Origin: Carnobacterium divergens
GTDB lineage: Bacteria; Bacillota; Bacilli; Lactobacillales; Carnobacteriaceae
Direction: 5' to 3'
Assembly (NCBI RefSeq): GCF_900258435.1
Contig: NZ_LT992558.1
Span: forward strand, 1,765,518-1,829,517
Length of the DNA: 64,000 bases
Part shown: piece after piece, positions 36,177 to 44,648 of the stretch
Layout of the letters: each line of letters opens with the position of its first letter
Position numbering within the stretch: position 1 is the first letter of the stretch
Made by a program: the position numbers and the translations under genes
Notes under the pieces: model-generated
The model's database searches: none
What the model was told of the DNA's origin: nothing
Seen by the model: the letters and a program-made list of their open reading frames with translations, nothing else

Positions 36177-37109
36177 TTAGTTGTCTCCTTTGCTAAAATA
36201 ATCGTGTTCTTTTAAGAAGTCTTGCGCAACAACTTCTGGTTCAATCAAGTCATTGTCTGCTTTGTAATTTAATTGTTGCATGGTTTTTGTATCGATTTTG
36301 CCTTCAAGCTTTTTTAAAATCCCGTTTAACTTAGGATAGGCTTTTAAAATAGCATCTGTTGCAACAGGACTGGCATCATAGGGTGGGAAAAATTTTAAGT
36401 CATCTTCTAAGACAACTAAATCATAACTTGCAATCCGACCATCTGTTGAATAGCCTAGTACCGCATCCATTTTTCCAGCAGCTAGTGCATCGTAAACTAA
36501 CCCAATTTGCATTGGATAGACACGTTTAAAATCAAAACCATAGTCCTCTTTAAATGCACGATAACCGTCACCCTCTTTTTCTAACCAAGAGCTGTCTACA
36601 CCTGCATTTAATTGATCGGCAACTTTTTTGAAATCGCTAATTTTTTTCAACTGATATTTTTCAGCAGTTTCTTTCGTGACCATAAAAGCATAGGTATTCG
36701 CAAAGCCATAAGAAGGGTAATATTTTTGTTTGTAGCGTTCTTCAAATTCTTTTACAACAATGTCCATTGCTTTTTTAGGATCTTTCTCGGCTGTCATTTG
36801 CAACGTTGACGTTAAATCCGTTCCCGTATAACGGGCAGCTGAAATATTCGCATCTCCATTTATCATTGCTTGATGGTTAATTGTTGTTGATCCTAAATTA
36901 TTGATGACTTGAACGGGTTGATCGGTATAGTGTTCAACCATCCCTTTGACAATACCTGCTAAAATTTGTGTTTCCGTCGTTACGCCACCCGTCACTGTAA
37001 TGGCATCTTTTCCCGCATCGCCACCTAATCCTGGCAAACTGCAACTACTCAGAACAAGTGCAACCAAGAAAAGTGCCACAATGTTCTTAAATTTTCTCAT
37101 TGTGTTCAT
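36177..37109 (-). CDS. opuCC: Osmoprotectant-binding lipoprotein (OpuCC type)
   Basis: Substrate-binding lipoprotein of the OpuC importer, 310 residues. The signal peptide ends in the lipobox VLSSC (Cys at about 23). Binding-pocket segments include VTGGVTTETQILAGIVKGM (about 39-57), INNLGSTTINHQAMINGDAN and PSYGFANTYAFMVTKET; aromatic residues in these loops would form the cation-pi cage for trimethylammonium groups. It lies between the two permease genes opuCB and opuCD, the standard A-B-C-D order. ATG after AGGAGGAAAACCAAAA. Confidence 0.95.
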   Translation of the reverse strand: MNTMRKFKNIVALFLVALVLSSCSLPGLGGDAGKDAITVTGGVTTETQILAGIVKGMVEHYTDQPVQVINNLGSTTINHQAMINGDANISAARYTGTDLTSTLQMTAEKDPKKAMDIVVKEFEERYKQKYYPSYGFANTYAFMVTKETAEKYQLKKISDFKKVADQLNAGVDSSWLEKEGDGYRAFKEDYGFDFKRVYPMQIGLVYDALAAGKMDAVLGYSTDGRIASYDLVVLEDDLKFFPPYDASPVATDAILKAYPKLNGILKKLEGKIDTKTMQQLNYKADNDLIEPEVVAQDFLKEHDYFSKGDN

Positions 37110-37123
37110 TTTTGGTTTTCCTC

Positions 37124-37759
37124 CTAGTCATTTGTACGTAGTGAAATGGGTGTAATCCAGTGTTCGAGTTTTCCAAGTAAGAAATCAGCTAATAAGGCTA
37201 AGATTGTTACCGGAATTGTCCCACCGATAATCAGTGCTGGTTTATAAAGATTTAATCCATTGAAGATAAAGTCGCCTAAACCACCTGCTCCAATGTACGA
37301 AGCTAAGGTTGCCCAAGCAATGACGTATACGGCACCTAAACGGATACCTGCCATAATCACAGGTGCTGCTAGTGGCAATTCAACCATTCGAATGGACTGA
37401 AAATTTGTCATGCCCATTCCCTTAGCAGCATCTTTTAAATTGGGATCAACATTTTTTACTCCTAAATAAGTATTTCTTAAAATAGGAAGCAAGGAATAGA
37501 TAAAAAGTGCTACGATAGCGGGAAACTTCCCAATCCCAAAAATTGGAATCATTAAGGCTAATAACGCTAGCGATGGTACCGTTTGTAATACACTTGCAAT
37601 TCCAATAACAACGGAAGCTGTTTTCTTTGTTCTAGTTAACAAGACGCCTAATGGCACTGCTACAATAATGCCTAGCCCGAGAGCCACTGCAGAAATATAA
37701 AGATGTTCCCACGTTTTAAGCAACAGCTCTGAGCCATAGGTATTTAAAAATTCAATCAT
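37124..37759 (-). CDS. opuCB: Osmoprotectant ABC transporter permease (OpuCB type)
   Basis: First permease of the OpuC importer, 211 residues with about five or six membrane helices. The EAA-like loop [20 protein letters not shown] (about 112-131) contacts the ATPase. The N-terminal segment [20 protein letters not shown] begins the membrane domain and [19 protein letters not shown] follows near the C terminus. The ATG follows AAGGGGAACTAAAAA. It lies 16 bases after opuCA. Confidence 0.94.
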   Translation of the reverse strand: MIEFLNTYGSELLLKTWEHLYISAVALGLGIIVAVPLGVLLTRTKKTASVVIGIASVLQTVPSLALLALMIPIFGIGKFPAIVALFIYSLLPILRNTYLGVKNVDPNLKDAAKGMGMTNFQSIRMVELPLAAPVIMAGIRLGAVYVIAWATLASYIGAGGLGDFIFNGLNLYKPALIIGGTIPVTILALLADFLLGKLEHWITPISLRTND

Positions 37760-37775
37760 TTTTTAGTTCCCCTTT

Positions 37776-38957
37776 CTACTCATTGCTTTCCTTAACTTCG
37801 ACATTCTTTTCATTAGCTGGTACCGTTTCTTCTGAATCATCGTCTCCCCAAATAGTATCGTAAACGACATCTACTAGACTTGCTCTTGTAACAATCCCTA
37901 CTAATTTTCCTGCTTCATCTACAACGGGTACATATTTAAGTCCACGTTTTAAAATGCGTTGAACCGTATCACGTAATAAGGAATCTTTGCGAACAAAGAA
38001 AACGTTCTTACTCATAATATCCCCTACACTTGTAGCTGTACGATGGTTGTAATCAATACTTTCAATATCAATATACCCTTTTAAAATCCCCGCATCGTCG
38101 GTTACCAACAACGTATCCACTCGTTTATCGCGCATCAAACGAATGGCTTCTGTTAATGATTTGCCTGGTGTAATGGAGATTGGTGTTTTCAACATCACTT
38201 GTTCAACGGTTTGAATATTCGGACGTGCTTGAATCAAACGATCATGCCCAATAAATTCTTCAACAAATTTATCAGCTGGTTCGCGTAAAATATTATCTGG
38301 CGTGTCAAATTGAACCACTCGACCTTCTCGCATAATCACAATTCTGTCTGCAAGCTTAAGGGCTTCATCCATATCATGGGTTACAAATATAATGGTTCTT
38401 CCCATTTCTTGTTGCAACTGTTTGACTAAATCCTGTAAGGCTTCACGGGTAATAGGATCTAGCGCACCAAAAGGTTCATCCATTAAAATGATGTCTTGAT
38501 CGGCTGCTAACGCACGAACAACTCCAATCCGTTGTTGCTGTCCACCAGATAATTCAGATGGGTAACGTTCAAGAAAGTCATTTGGTAAATCAACCAGCTT
38601 GATTAAACGATCTGCAATCTCTTTACGTTTATCTTCTGGCCATTTTAATAATTTAGGAACAAGAACAATATTTTCACGAATTGTCATATGTGGCATTAAT
38701 CCGATTTGTTGAATGACGTACCCAATCTTGCGGCGCAATTCCACTGGATCTATCTTGGCAATGTCTTCTCCATTGATTAAAATTTGTCCCGATGTTGGTT
38801 CAATCATCCGGTTGATCATTCTCATCGTAGTTGTTTTCCCACTACCACTGGTACCGATAAACGCAATAAATTCGCCTTTTTCAAAATTTAAATTGACGTC
38901 ATCAACTGCTTTTTTTCCACCTTTATAAATTTTTGAAACATTCTTGAATTCTAACAA
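37776..38957 (-). CDS. opuCA: Osmoprotectant ABC transporter ATPase with CBS domains (OpuCA type)
   Basis: ATP-hydrolysing subunit of the OpuC importer, 393 residues. The ABC domain has Walker A GTSGSGKTTT (about 35-44), signature LSGGQQQR (about 137-144) and Walker B IILMDEPFGALD (about 156-167). Two CBS domains (about 250-370) follow, then an acidic tail (DDDSEE...KESNE), a feature implicated in ionic-strength sensing in related transporters. I prefer a TTG start at 38957 (MLEFKNVSKIY), six bases after GGGGTG; the in-frame GTG at 38966 overlaps that ribosome site. First gene of the opuC operon. Confidence 0.95.
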   Translation of the reverse strand: MLEFKNVSKIYKGGKKAVDDVNLNFEKGEFIAFIGTSGSGKTTTMRMINRMIEPTSGQILINGEDIAKIDPVELRRKIGYVIQQIGLMPHMTIRENIVLVPKLLKWPEDKRKEIADRLIKLVDLPNDFLERYPSELSGGQQQRIGVVRALAADQDIILMDEPFGALDPITREALQDLVKQLQQEMGRTIIFVTHDMDEALKLADRIVIMREGRVVQFDTPDNILREPADKFVEEFIGHDRLIQARPNIQTVEQVMLKTPISITPGKSLTEAIRLMRDKRVDTLLVTDDAGILKGYIDIESIDYNHRTATSVGDIMSKNVFFVRKDSLLRDTVQRILKRGLKYVPVVDEAGKLVGIVTRASLVDVVYDTIWGDDDSEETVPANEKNVEVKESNE

Positions 38958-39025
38958 TCGATTCACCCCATTAGTTTTTTATTATTTTTGCATAAATAAA
39001 CAAAAAGAAATATGTCTTCTCTTCC

Positions 39026-39054
39026 ATTATCCATGAAAAAGTCCTATCTTTCAA
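39026..39054 (-). promoter_or_regulatory. Promoter for the opuC operon
   Basis: Minus-strand TTGAAA (39054-39049), a 17-base spacer and GATAAT (39031-39026), between the cls terminator and the opuCA start. Matches are five of six and five of six. Confidence 0.65.
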
Positions 39055-39089
39055 ATCAGACACACTGAAATCACTAAATTTTATCAAAA

Positions 39090-39136
39090 AAAACGCATAA
39101 ATCAACTCTTTTGTGAAGTAAGATTTATACGTTTTC
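39090..39136 (-). terminator. Terminator after cls
   Basis: AAAACGTATAAATC / GATTTATGCGTTTT stem with an 18-base loop and a T8 run on the minus strand, 22 bases past the cls stop. Confidence 0.85.
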
Positions 39137-39157
39137 GGTAGAAAATTATGCAATTTT

Positions 39158-40606
39158 TTATAAGATGGGTGACAATAATCTGGAGAATTCTTGTTTAAAT
39201 TTCATCCAGCGACTTTGCTGATCTAGTAACTCTTTTGTTAATAAATGACATTTTTCAATGTCTTTTTCGTAAATTTGTTTTAAATCTTGTGCGATTACAG
39301 GATCATAAATGAAGGCATTGACTTCAAAGTTTAATTTAAAACTTCTAAAATCAAGGTTTGCTGTACCAACTGAAGCAATTTCGCCATCAATTACCATTGT
39401 CTTCGCATGTAAAAAGCCGTTATCATAAATATACACCTTCGCACCCGCATTTACCATCTCGCCTGCAAAATAAGTGGTTGCTCTGTATACGAATGGATGA
39501 TCTGGCTTATTTGGAATCATAATCCGTACATCAATTCCAGACATCGCAGCTATTGTAATAGCATCTAACACACTGTCATCTGGAATAAAATAGGGCGATT
39601 GGATATAAATCGATTCTTTTGCCATACTAATCATCTTTAAATAGCCTTTTTTAATTTGTTGCAATTCTGAATCTGGTCCGCTAGAGACAATTTGCATATT
39701 GGTTTTTCCGTGATTTTTGCTTAATGGAAAGTACTCTTCTTTGTAATCAAATTTTTGTTTGACGACAGCTGCATTCCAATCCATTAAAAATCGACTTTGT
39801 AAAGCCAAAACGGCATTCCCCTCAATGCGAAGATGCGTATCACGCCAATAACCAAATTTTTTCACTTTCCCTAAATATTCATCTCCGATATTAAAGCCGC
39901 CAATATAGCCGACTTTCCCATCAATAATCACAATTTTACGATGATTTCGATAATTCAAACGCAAATTGATAATCGTCCAATGAGAACCAAAGAAGGGTTC
40001 TGCTTTGCCACCTAATTTTTCTAAATTCTTAAAAAAGCGATGCTTGGTTGAGCGAGAACCCATCGCATCATAGATAACTAACACTTCAACACCTGCTGCA
40101 GCTCGTTCTTCCAATGCTGCTAAAACTCGATTTCCTAGCTCATCTTGATGAAACGTATAATACAACAAATGAACATGGTGTTTGGCTTGTTGGATATCCT
40201 GAATCAAATGATCAAATTTTTCTTTTCCATCGGTAAAAATCTTCAATTCATTTCCTTTGGTTAAAATCGATTCATCGCTTTCCAAAAATAAACTTGCCAT
40301 TTCTTTTGTGTTTTCATTACTTTGTTTGCTTGACAGCAATTCATCTTCCGCAAGCATTTCTTTTTGAGCCAAAACAAGCTCACTCATTCCAATGCTCTCC
40401 TGCGTCTTAATATCAAAAATTTTCTCTCGAGAGATTTTTTTACCAACAAAAAGATACGCAATAAACCCAATTCCCGGTAATAAAACAAGAACCAGCAACC
40501 ATGCCCACGTGGCTGCAATATCCCGCTTTTCACGAAAAACTGTAATGATAGCTAAAAAAATATTAATCAATGTCACAAGTGCGATAACAAGTAAAATCGT
40601 ATTCAT
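39158..40606 (-). CDS. cls: Cardiolipin synthase
   Basis: Cls condenses two phosphatidylglycerol molecules into cardiolipin and glycerol at the membrane. The 482 residues have two N-terminal membrane helices (about 2-22 and 33-53) and two phospholipase-D HKD motifs: HRKIVIIDGKVGYIGGFNIG (about 221-240) and HAKTMVIDGEIASVGTANLD (about 400-419). Length is standard. ATG start after AAAGGAGGGTTTT. Cardiolipin affects osmotic adaptation, so a place next to opuC is sensible, but the terminator between them shows separate transcription. Confidence 0.97.
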   Translation of the reverse strand: MNTILLVIALVTLINIFLAIITVFREKRDIAATWAWLLVLVLLPGIGFIAYLFVGKKISREKIFDIKTQESIGMSELVLAQKEMLAEDELLSSKQSNENTKEMASLFLESDESILTKGNELKIFTDGKEKFDHLIQDIQQAKHHVHLLYYTFHQDELGNRVLAALEERAAAGVEVLVIYDAMGSRSTKHRFFKNLEKLGGKAEPFFGSHWTIINLRLNYRNHRKIVIIDGKVGYIGGFNIGDEYLGKVKKFGYWRDTHLRIEGNAVLALQSRFLMDWNAAVVKQKFDYKEEYFPLSKNHGKTNMQIVSSGPDSELQQIKKGYLKMISMAKESIYIQSPYFIPDDSVLDAITIAAMSGIDVRIMIPNKPDHPFVYRATTYFAGEMVNAGAKVYIYDNGFLHAKTMVIDGEIASVGTANLDFRSFKLNFEVNAFIYDPVIAQDLKQIYEKDIEKCHLLTKELLDQQSRWMKFKQEFSRLLSPIL

Positions 40607-40711
40607 AAAACCCTCCTTTAAACGAACTTAATTCTTTATTATCTTACTATGAAGTTTTTCTTTTAGCTACTAAAATCTTATCTCATTTATAAAAATAATT
40701 CTTTTTCTAAT

Positions 40712-40740
40712 AAAAAAAGGACCCGTTAAAAGTCCCATTT
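40712..40740 (-). terminator. Probable terminator after thiT
   Basis: Short GGAC / GTCC stem followed by seven T residues on the minus strand, 9 bases past the thiT stop. The stem is short, so confidence is modest. Confidence 0.5.
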
Positions 40741-40748
40741 TTTACCCT

Positions 40749-41330
40749 TTATTTTTTTACCCAACTTGTTTCTTTTGAAAGAAATAGATGAGGGGCTGTA
40801 GCAGCCACAATCACTAAAACAACACTGGTGACAATTGCTGTTGCCAATGCGCTTCCCCCATTCATAATAAAGGAAAACCAAACCGCACTCATTCCCTTAG
40901 GAGCATAACTTCCCCAAAAATAAAATCCTGCTACGAAATGCCAAAAGAAGCGGGCGAATGTTCCAATAAATGTTCCCACTATAATATAGCTTACCATTTT
41001 CCCACGTTGCCTAGTCACGATTGATTCTCTTACTTGACTGGCTACTACGCCTGCAAATCCCGTAAACATAAACGCGATAAAATATTCGATAAAGCCTTGT
41101 AGTAAATTTAAAATAGCCACATTTCCAACTAAAAAATGCAGAACGCCCCATAAAAATCCAGCAACAATTCCTGCTGCTACTCCCCTTCTAAAACTAAAAA
41201 GAATAAGCGGGATCATTCCTAATGAGACGGTAAAATTTGCTCCGATATTTGTTGGTAAAAATGACAAAACGATTGCAAGTGCCGCACAAATCGTTCCTTC
41301 AATCCAGACATTTAACTTTGTTTTGGACAT
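40749..41330 (-). CDS. thiT: Energy-coupled thiamine transporter ThiT
   Basis: ThiT is the thiamine-binding S-component of an ECF vitamin importer that uses a shared energising module encoded elsewhere. The 193 residues have six membrane helices. The N-terminal W-I-E-G-T-I stretch (about 7-12), the AlaXXX-type face in GTICAALAIVLSF and the aromatic substrate region FWHFVAGFYFWGSYAPKG (about 125-142) match the family. The start is the ATG after AAAGGAGGAGTTTTTC; the upstream reading covers the riboswitch stem. It is controlled by a TPP riboswitch. Partner enzyme: ThiN. Confidence 0.95.
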   Translation of the reverse strand: MSKTKLNVWIEGTICAALAIVLSFLPTNIGANFTVSLGMIPLILFSFRRGVAAGIVAGFLWGVLHFLVGNVAILNLLQGFIEYFIAFMFTGFAGVVASQVRESIVTRQRGKMVSYIIVGTFIGTFARFFWHFVAGFYFWGSYAPKGMSAVWFSFIMNGGSALATAIVTSVVLVIVAATAPHLFLSKETSWVKK

Positions 41331-41336
41331 GAAAAA

Positions 41337-41382
41337 CTCCTCCTTTGAGTGTGTTGAACAGTGCCACACAACAAAGGAGGAG
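41337..41382 (-). promoter_or_regulatory. Ribosome-site-sequestering hairpin of the thiT leader
   Basis: CTCCTCCTTTG (41382-41372) is complementary to CAAAGGAGGAG (41347-41337), which contains the thiT ribosome site; extra TGTGT/ACACA pairs extend the stem. This is the likely expression platform: when formed it hides the ribosome site. The stem is followed by TTTTTC, so an added transcription-terminating role is possible. Confidence 0.8.
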
Positions 41383-41415
41383 CTGAATGATCATTTCTAT
41401 CATCATCGCCCCGTC

Positions 41416-41503
41416 ACAATTCCTACGCTCGTACTAACGAACAGGTTCGAAGGGTTAGAATCCACTTGATTCAATCTCAGCCGCATTTGCAGCACCCCTT
41501 TGT
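41416..41503 (-). ncRNA. TPP riboswitch (THI element) aptamer
   Basis: The minus-strand sequence has the conserved THI-box pieces in order: ACAAAGGGGTGC, the GCGGCTGAGA core, AACCCTTCGAACCTG, then GTAGGAATTGT closing the P1 stem with ACAAAGG-side bases. It precedes thiT and lies after a clear promoter. High TPP should lower ThiT synthesis. Confidence 0.95.
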
Positions 41504-41537
41504 GATGGGTGTTCTATTAATTTAGTTTACGTTCTTT

Positions 41538-41566
41538 ATCATACCAAGCCTTTTTTCATTCGTCAA
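41538..41566 (-). promoter_or_regulatory. Promoter for thiT
   Basis: Minus-strand TTGACG (41566-41561), 17-base spacer, TATGAT (41543-41538), starting transcription about 30 bases before the riboswitch. Confidence 0.8.
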
Positions 41567-41575
41567 CTTTTGAAG

Positions 41576-42088
41576 TTATTTTAAGTGTCCAGCTAAATAA
41601 GCTATTTTTGCAAAATCCTTTTGATTATTTTTCTGATTTCGGTAGCTATCTTTAGAAGAAGCTTGATATAGTTGATAATATTGAGTGGCATTTAACAGTC
41701 CATAACGTATCCCTTGATCTTCTATTTGCTTAATATCATCTAAGGCAATTCCTGCAAATTCAGGCAGTGTATCAATAACTGCAAATTCAACTCGCAAGGT
41801 TCCTTTTTCAAAAGCATGCTCGTGTAAATCAACCAATGAAAAACCTAATCCTTCAAGTTGTTTTTTTACTTCTTCCCATTGGTAAATGATTTCTTCAACC
41901 GGAGCTGACCATCCCCTGCTATCTCCTGGAATATGTATATCAATATCGCCAACATCCCAATTTTTAGTTGTTACAATCTCAAGACCTAGGGAGCCCATTA
42001 AAACTGGAACAATTCCACAGTCATTTAGTTGTTTGGCAACGGATAAAAACACTGAATATTTTGGATTTTCATAACCATACGCTTTCAT
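41576..42088 (-). CDS. Putative nucleotidyltransferase-fold protein
   Basis: Family not firmly recognised. The 170 residues hold LMGSLGLEIVTTKN followed by VGDIDIHIPGDSRGW (about 28-55), which resembles the G-S plus D-h-D pattern of minimal nucleotidyltransferases, and LRVEFAVID (about 102-110), a possible third acidic position. Such proteins transfer nucleotides to small molecules or serve as toxin-like enzymes, but function here is unknown. The start is the ATG after AATAGGAGAGGATAGA; the longer frame has no good ribosome site. It lies 14 bases after a small membrane protein gene on the same strand. Confidence 0.7.
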   Translation of the reverse strand: MKAYGYENPKYSVFLSVAKQLNDCGIVPVLMGSLGLEIVTTKNWDVGDIDIHIPGDSRGWSAPVEEIIYQWEEVKKQLEGLGFSLVDLHEHAFEKGTLRVEFAVIDTLPEFAGIALDDIKQIEDQGIRYGLLNATQYYQLYQASSKDSYRNQKNNQKDFAKIAYLAGHLK

Positions 42089-42102
42089 TCTATCCTCTCC
42101 TA

Positions 42103-42522
42103 TTAAATAATTTTTCCCAATTGTTTTTTGCGTTGATACAAGCTTAACAAGGCTATTAAAAACCAATAAATACTTATTAAATAAATACTCGCAACAAATT
42201 GTAATTTGCCGTTTACCATGATTGGTTCTATTTTATAGTGGGTTACCGTTACGGCGAAGGCTGTGATACTCATAACAAAATAAAATAAAATCATGCTTTT
42301 TTTAATACTCGCTTCATGACCCAGCGCACCTTTCCAACTCGTCATTACACCAAAATAAAAGGAACTAAACAACAATAAAATCCATGTTTCTAAACGATTG
42401 GTTTCCGCCCATTGAAAGCCAATTCCAGTCAGAAATTGACTCACAAAAAACAACCCAATAAACATTAAAAATGAATAGTAGCCATATTGATACCTTAGAT
42501 TTTTACGATCTTTTCTCAACAA
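42103..42522 (-). CDS. Small membrane protein of unknown function
   Basis: A 139-residue hydrophobic protein with a basic N terminus (RKDRKNLRYQYG) and four predicted membrane segments (about 15-35, 46-62, 74-94 and 109-128). I do not recognise the family. Start is TTG with AAAAGGAG upstream. It probably forms a two-gene unit with the nucleotidyltransferase-like gene. Confidence 0.65.
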   Translation of the reverse strand: MLRKDRKNLRYQYGYYSFLMFIGLFFVSQFLTGIGFQWAETNRLETWILLLFSSFYFGVMTSWKGALGHEASIKKSMILFYFVMSITAFAVTVTHYKIEPIMVNGKLQFVASIYLISIYWFLIALLSLYQRKKQLGKII

Positions 42523-42604
42523 TTCACATCACTCCTTTTATTCAGTATAAGGAAACAGAAAGGAAAATACAATGCGTTTTTTAATAGCTTTATTCGCTAC
42601 AATG

Positions 42605-43459
42605 CTAATTCTCATCTTGATAAATAAATGCCTTCACTTGATTTTGTACCTTTGAATTATCTAACAAGTCACTATGACCGGTTTGTTTGCCAGTAATGAT
42701 GCTTTCTTGATAGCCTGCCACTTGCTTTTTGATAAATAGCCGACTCGCAAATGCGCTTTGTACAGGAACTACGCCATCACTATGCGTCTCATTTTTTTCT
42801 TGATCTCCAGCTAGTGCCAAAACTTTTAACGACGAAGGCAATTGCGTTTGTTTTTCAATAAAATTAGTTAATAGATGGCTCGCTTTTTTCACTTCTGTAA
42901 AGGCTAGATTATTGTCGTTATATTCGGATTTTGTATCATTAAATGGCGTTGCAATGGTTATCAAGCGATTCATTTGGGGCTTTGAGGTTGTTTGATAGTT
43001 CTCTAAATAAGTCGCTAAGACTAATCCTCCATTTGAATGACCCACAGCATCAAAAGTCGAAAACGGGTATTTCTTTTTGACGTCTAGCACTACGTTTTGA
43101 AACCATTTCGCTTCAATATCTACTGCTTTTTCGGTATTGTCTTCAAAACCGACAACGATAAAAGGGCGCTCACTCCTTTTTTTCAATTGATTTAAATAGT
43201 GAATCCCGCCATCTTTTTTAACTTGAATTTTTAGGACTGCGTTGCTAGTCACCTGTTCCTCCATCAACGATTCCGTAAAGCTATTAAAACGTTTATTCGT
43301 TGCATTCGTTCCTGGTATCAAAAAAACAGGATTTTTTGCAGGTTGTGCTTCAGTGGGAACTTTAGGAAGTTGCTGTTGTTGGTAAAATCGAATTCCAAAA
43401 TAGCTTGTTGCAAGGAACGTTATAAGGACAAGGGCAAGCCCTTTGAAATTCATCTTCAC
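42605..43459 (-). CDS. DUF915-type alpha/beta hydrolase, membrane-anchored
   Basis: A 284-residue protein of the DUF915 alpha/beta hydrolase group common in Lactobacillales. It has an N-terminal signal or anchor helix (about 5-25), the first loop FLIPGTNATNKRFNS (about 46-60) and the nucleophile elbow DAVGHSNGGLVLATYL (about 138-153, Ser in GHSNGG). Candidate Asp and His lie in SDGVVPVQS and TGHSDLLD near the C terminus. It probably acts at the cell surface; the substrate is unknown. Start is GTG at about 9 bases from AGGAGGGG. Confidence 0.85.
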   Translation of the reverse strand: MKMNFKGLALVLITFLATSYFGIRFYQQQQLPKVPTEAQPAKNPVFLIPGTNATNKRFNSFTESLMEEQVTSNAVLKIQVKKDGGIHYLNQLKKRSERPFIVVGFEDNTEKAVDIEAKWFQNVVLDVKKKYPFSTFDAVGHSNGGLVLATYLENYQTTSKPQMNRLITIATPFNDTKSEYNDNNLAFTEVKKASHLLTNFIEKQTQLPSSLKVLALAGDQEKNETHSDGVVPVQSAFASRLFIKKQVAGYQESIITGKQTGHSDLLDNSKVQNQVKAFIYQDEN

Positions 43460-43485
43460 CCACTAACCCCTCCTTTTGCTTCCTG

Positions 43486-44511
43486 CTAATAATAAATTTT
43501 AAGGTATTTTCGTTTTTCCACTTCATCGAAGCCTTCCACCATATCCTTTTCCGTTAACTGATTGACATCTTTTACAACAATTGAAATGTTGTTATTGATT
43601 TTGATTTTATTTTTGACTTTTTTAGAAAAAGCTTCTTTATTTTTCTCATTTACTTTAAAATTATCAGGAAACGTCACTGCATGGGTTTTTTCATAGTTTG
43701 CAACGACTGTCTTAAATTCTTCTTGCTTTGATTCTTCTACCAGCGTATCTGCAAAGTCTTCCAAATTGATTTCTGGCTGAACTTCTAAATATTCTTGCGC
43801 TTCTTTAATAAAAGTTGATTTTCCAACTAAGCTTTCATCGTCTTTTTTGACAAATTCCGCACAGATATTCACAAAACTTTCTGCTAATAGCGTGTCGTCT
43901 AGGACTTTTTCAATGCCTAAAAAATGTTGTTTCCAATACACACTTTCTCCCCTCGTTAAATTGTCTAATGCAACAACGCGGTAGCCATCTTTTTCCTGCA
44001 GGTTAAACACAATACAAGCTTTATCGATGTCTTTTTTAGTGATTCCTTTTTCATACCCAATCGTAACCGATTGCTGATTAAATTCGTTTTTTAAGAAAAC
44101 TTCCTTATTTTCAACTTTAAAAATGCCAATCGCATCGGTTAATTCCCCTTCAATAATGCATTCGTTTAAATAAATCAACCACAAATCCCCTGATTTGACA
44201 TTGGGATGGCTAGACGCTTCATACAGTTGCTTTAATAAATCAACCGACCCTTCAAAAAAAGAAGTTTCTTCATTAAAAATTTTACGAATGTAATTGTACG
44301 CTTCGTTATAATCTAAGCTTGTTGAGTGTGAAAAATGGTTTGTTGTTTCACTTTTAAAAGGAGATAAAAAAATCTCATTTAACACGGCGGTCATTTCTTC
44401 ATCCAGTTCTTCAATAATATTATCTGCAATTTCATACCCTTGCTCTTGGGCTTTATTGCCTACAAAATGGACAATTATTTGACGCATTTTGGCATAAGAA
44501 AAATCAATCAT
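43486..44511 (-). CDS. Nucleoid-associated protein, NdpA/YejK family
   Basis: A 341-residue protein resembling the 37-kDa nucleoid-associated family (NdpA/YejK). Its N terminus reads AKMRQIIVHFVGNKAQEQG, a typical opening, and later has LTDAIGIFKVEN (about 128-139), GYRVVALDNLTRGESVYWK (about 181-199) and a C-terminal KIKINNNISI stretch. The function of family members is poorly known beyond association with the nucleoid. I choose the ATG at 44511 eight bases after AGGTG; a GTG four codons earlier is possible. Single gene. Confidence 0.75.
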   Translation of the reverse strand: MIDFSYAKMRQIIVHFVGNKAQEQGYEIADNIIEELDEEMTAVLNEIFLSPFKSETTNHFSHSTSLDYNEAYNYIRKIFNEETSFFEGSVDLLKQLYEASSHPNVKSGDLWLIYLNECIIEGELTDAIGIFKVENKEVFLKNEFNQQSVTIGYEKGITKKDIDKACIVFNLQEKDGYRVVALDNLTRGESVYWKQHFLGIEKVLDDTLLAESFVNICAEFVKKDDESLVGKSTFIKEAQEYLEVQPEINLEDFADTLVEESKQEEFKTVVANYEKTHAVTFPDNFKVNEKNKEAFSKKVKNKIKINNNISIVVKDVNQLTEKDMVEGFDEVEKRKYLKIYY

Positions 44512-44600
44512 TTTGTTATACACCTATTTCATTTGGATTCCCATTCGGGTTCAAAACTATTATACTCTATTTCTTTGCAGCTCGCTTCTACTTCAATAAA

Positions 44601-44642
44601 AAAATCAACTTTCCAACAGAGTGTAACTGTCAGAAAGTTGAT
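44601..44642 (-). terminator. Terminator after copB
   Basis: ATCAACTTTC / GAAAGTTGAT stem with further ACAG/CTGT pairing in the loop and a T7 run, 6 bases past the copB stop. Confidence 0.88.
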
Positions 44643-44648
44643 GCTTTA

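Noticed and set aside
38971-39153. 60-codon open frame on the minus strand between cls and opuCA
   Set aside because: It covers the cls terminator and the opuC promoter and has no ribosome site.
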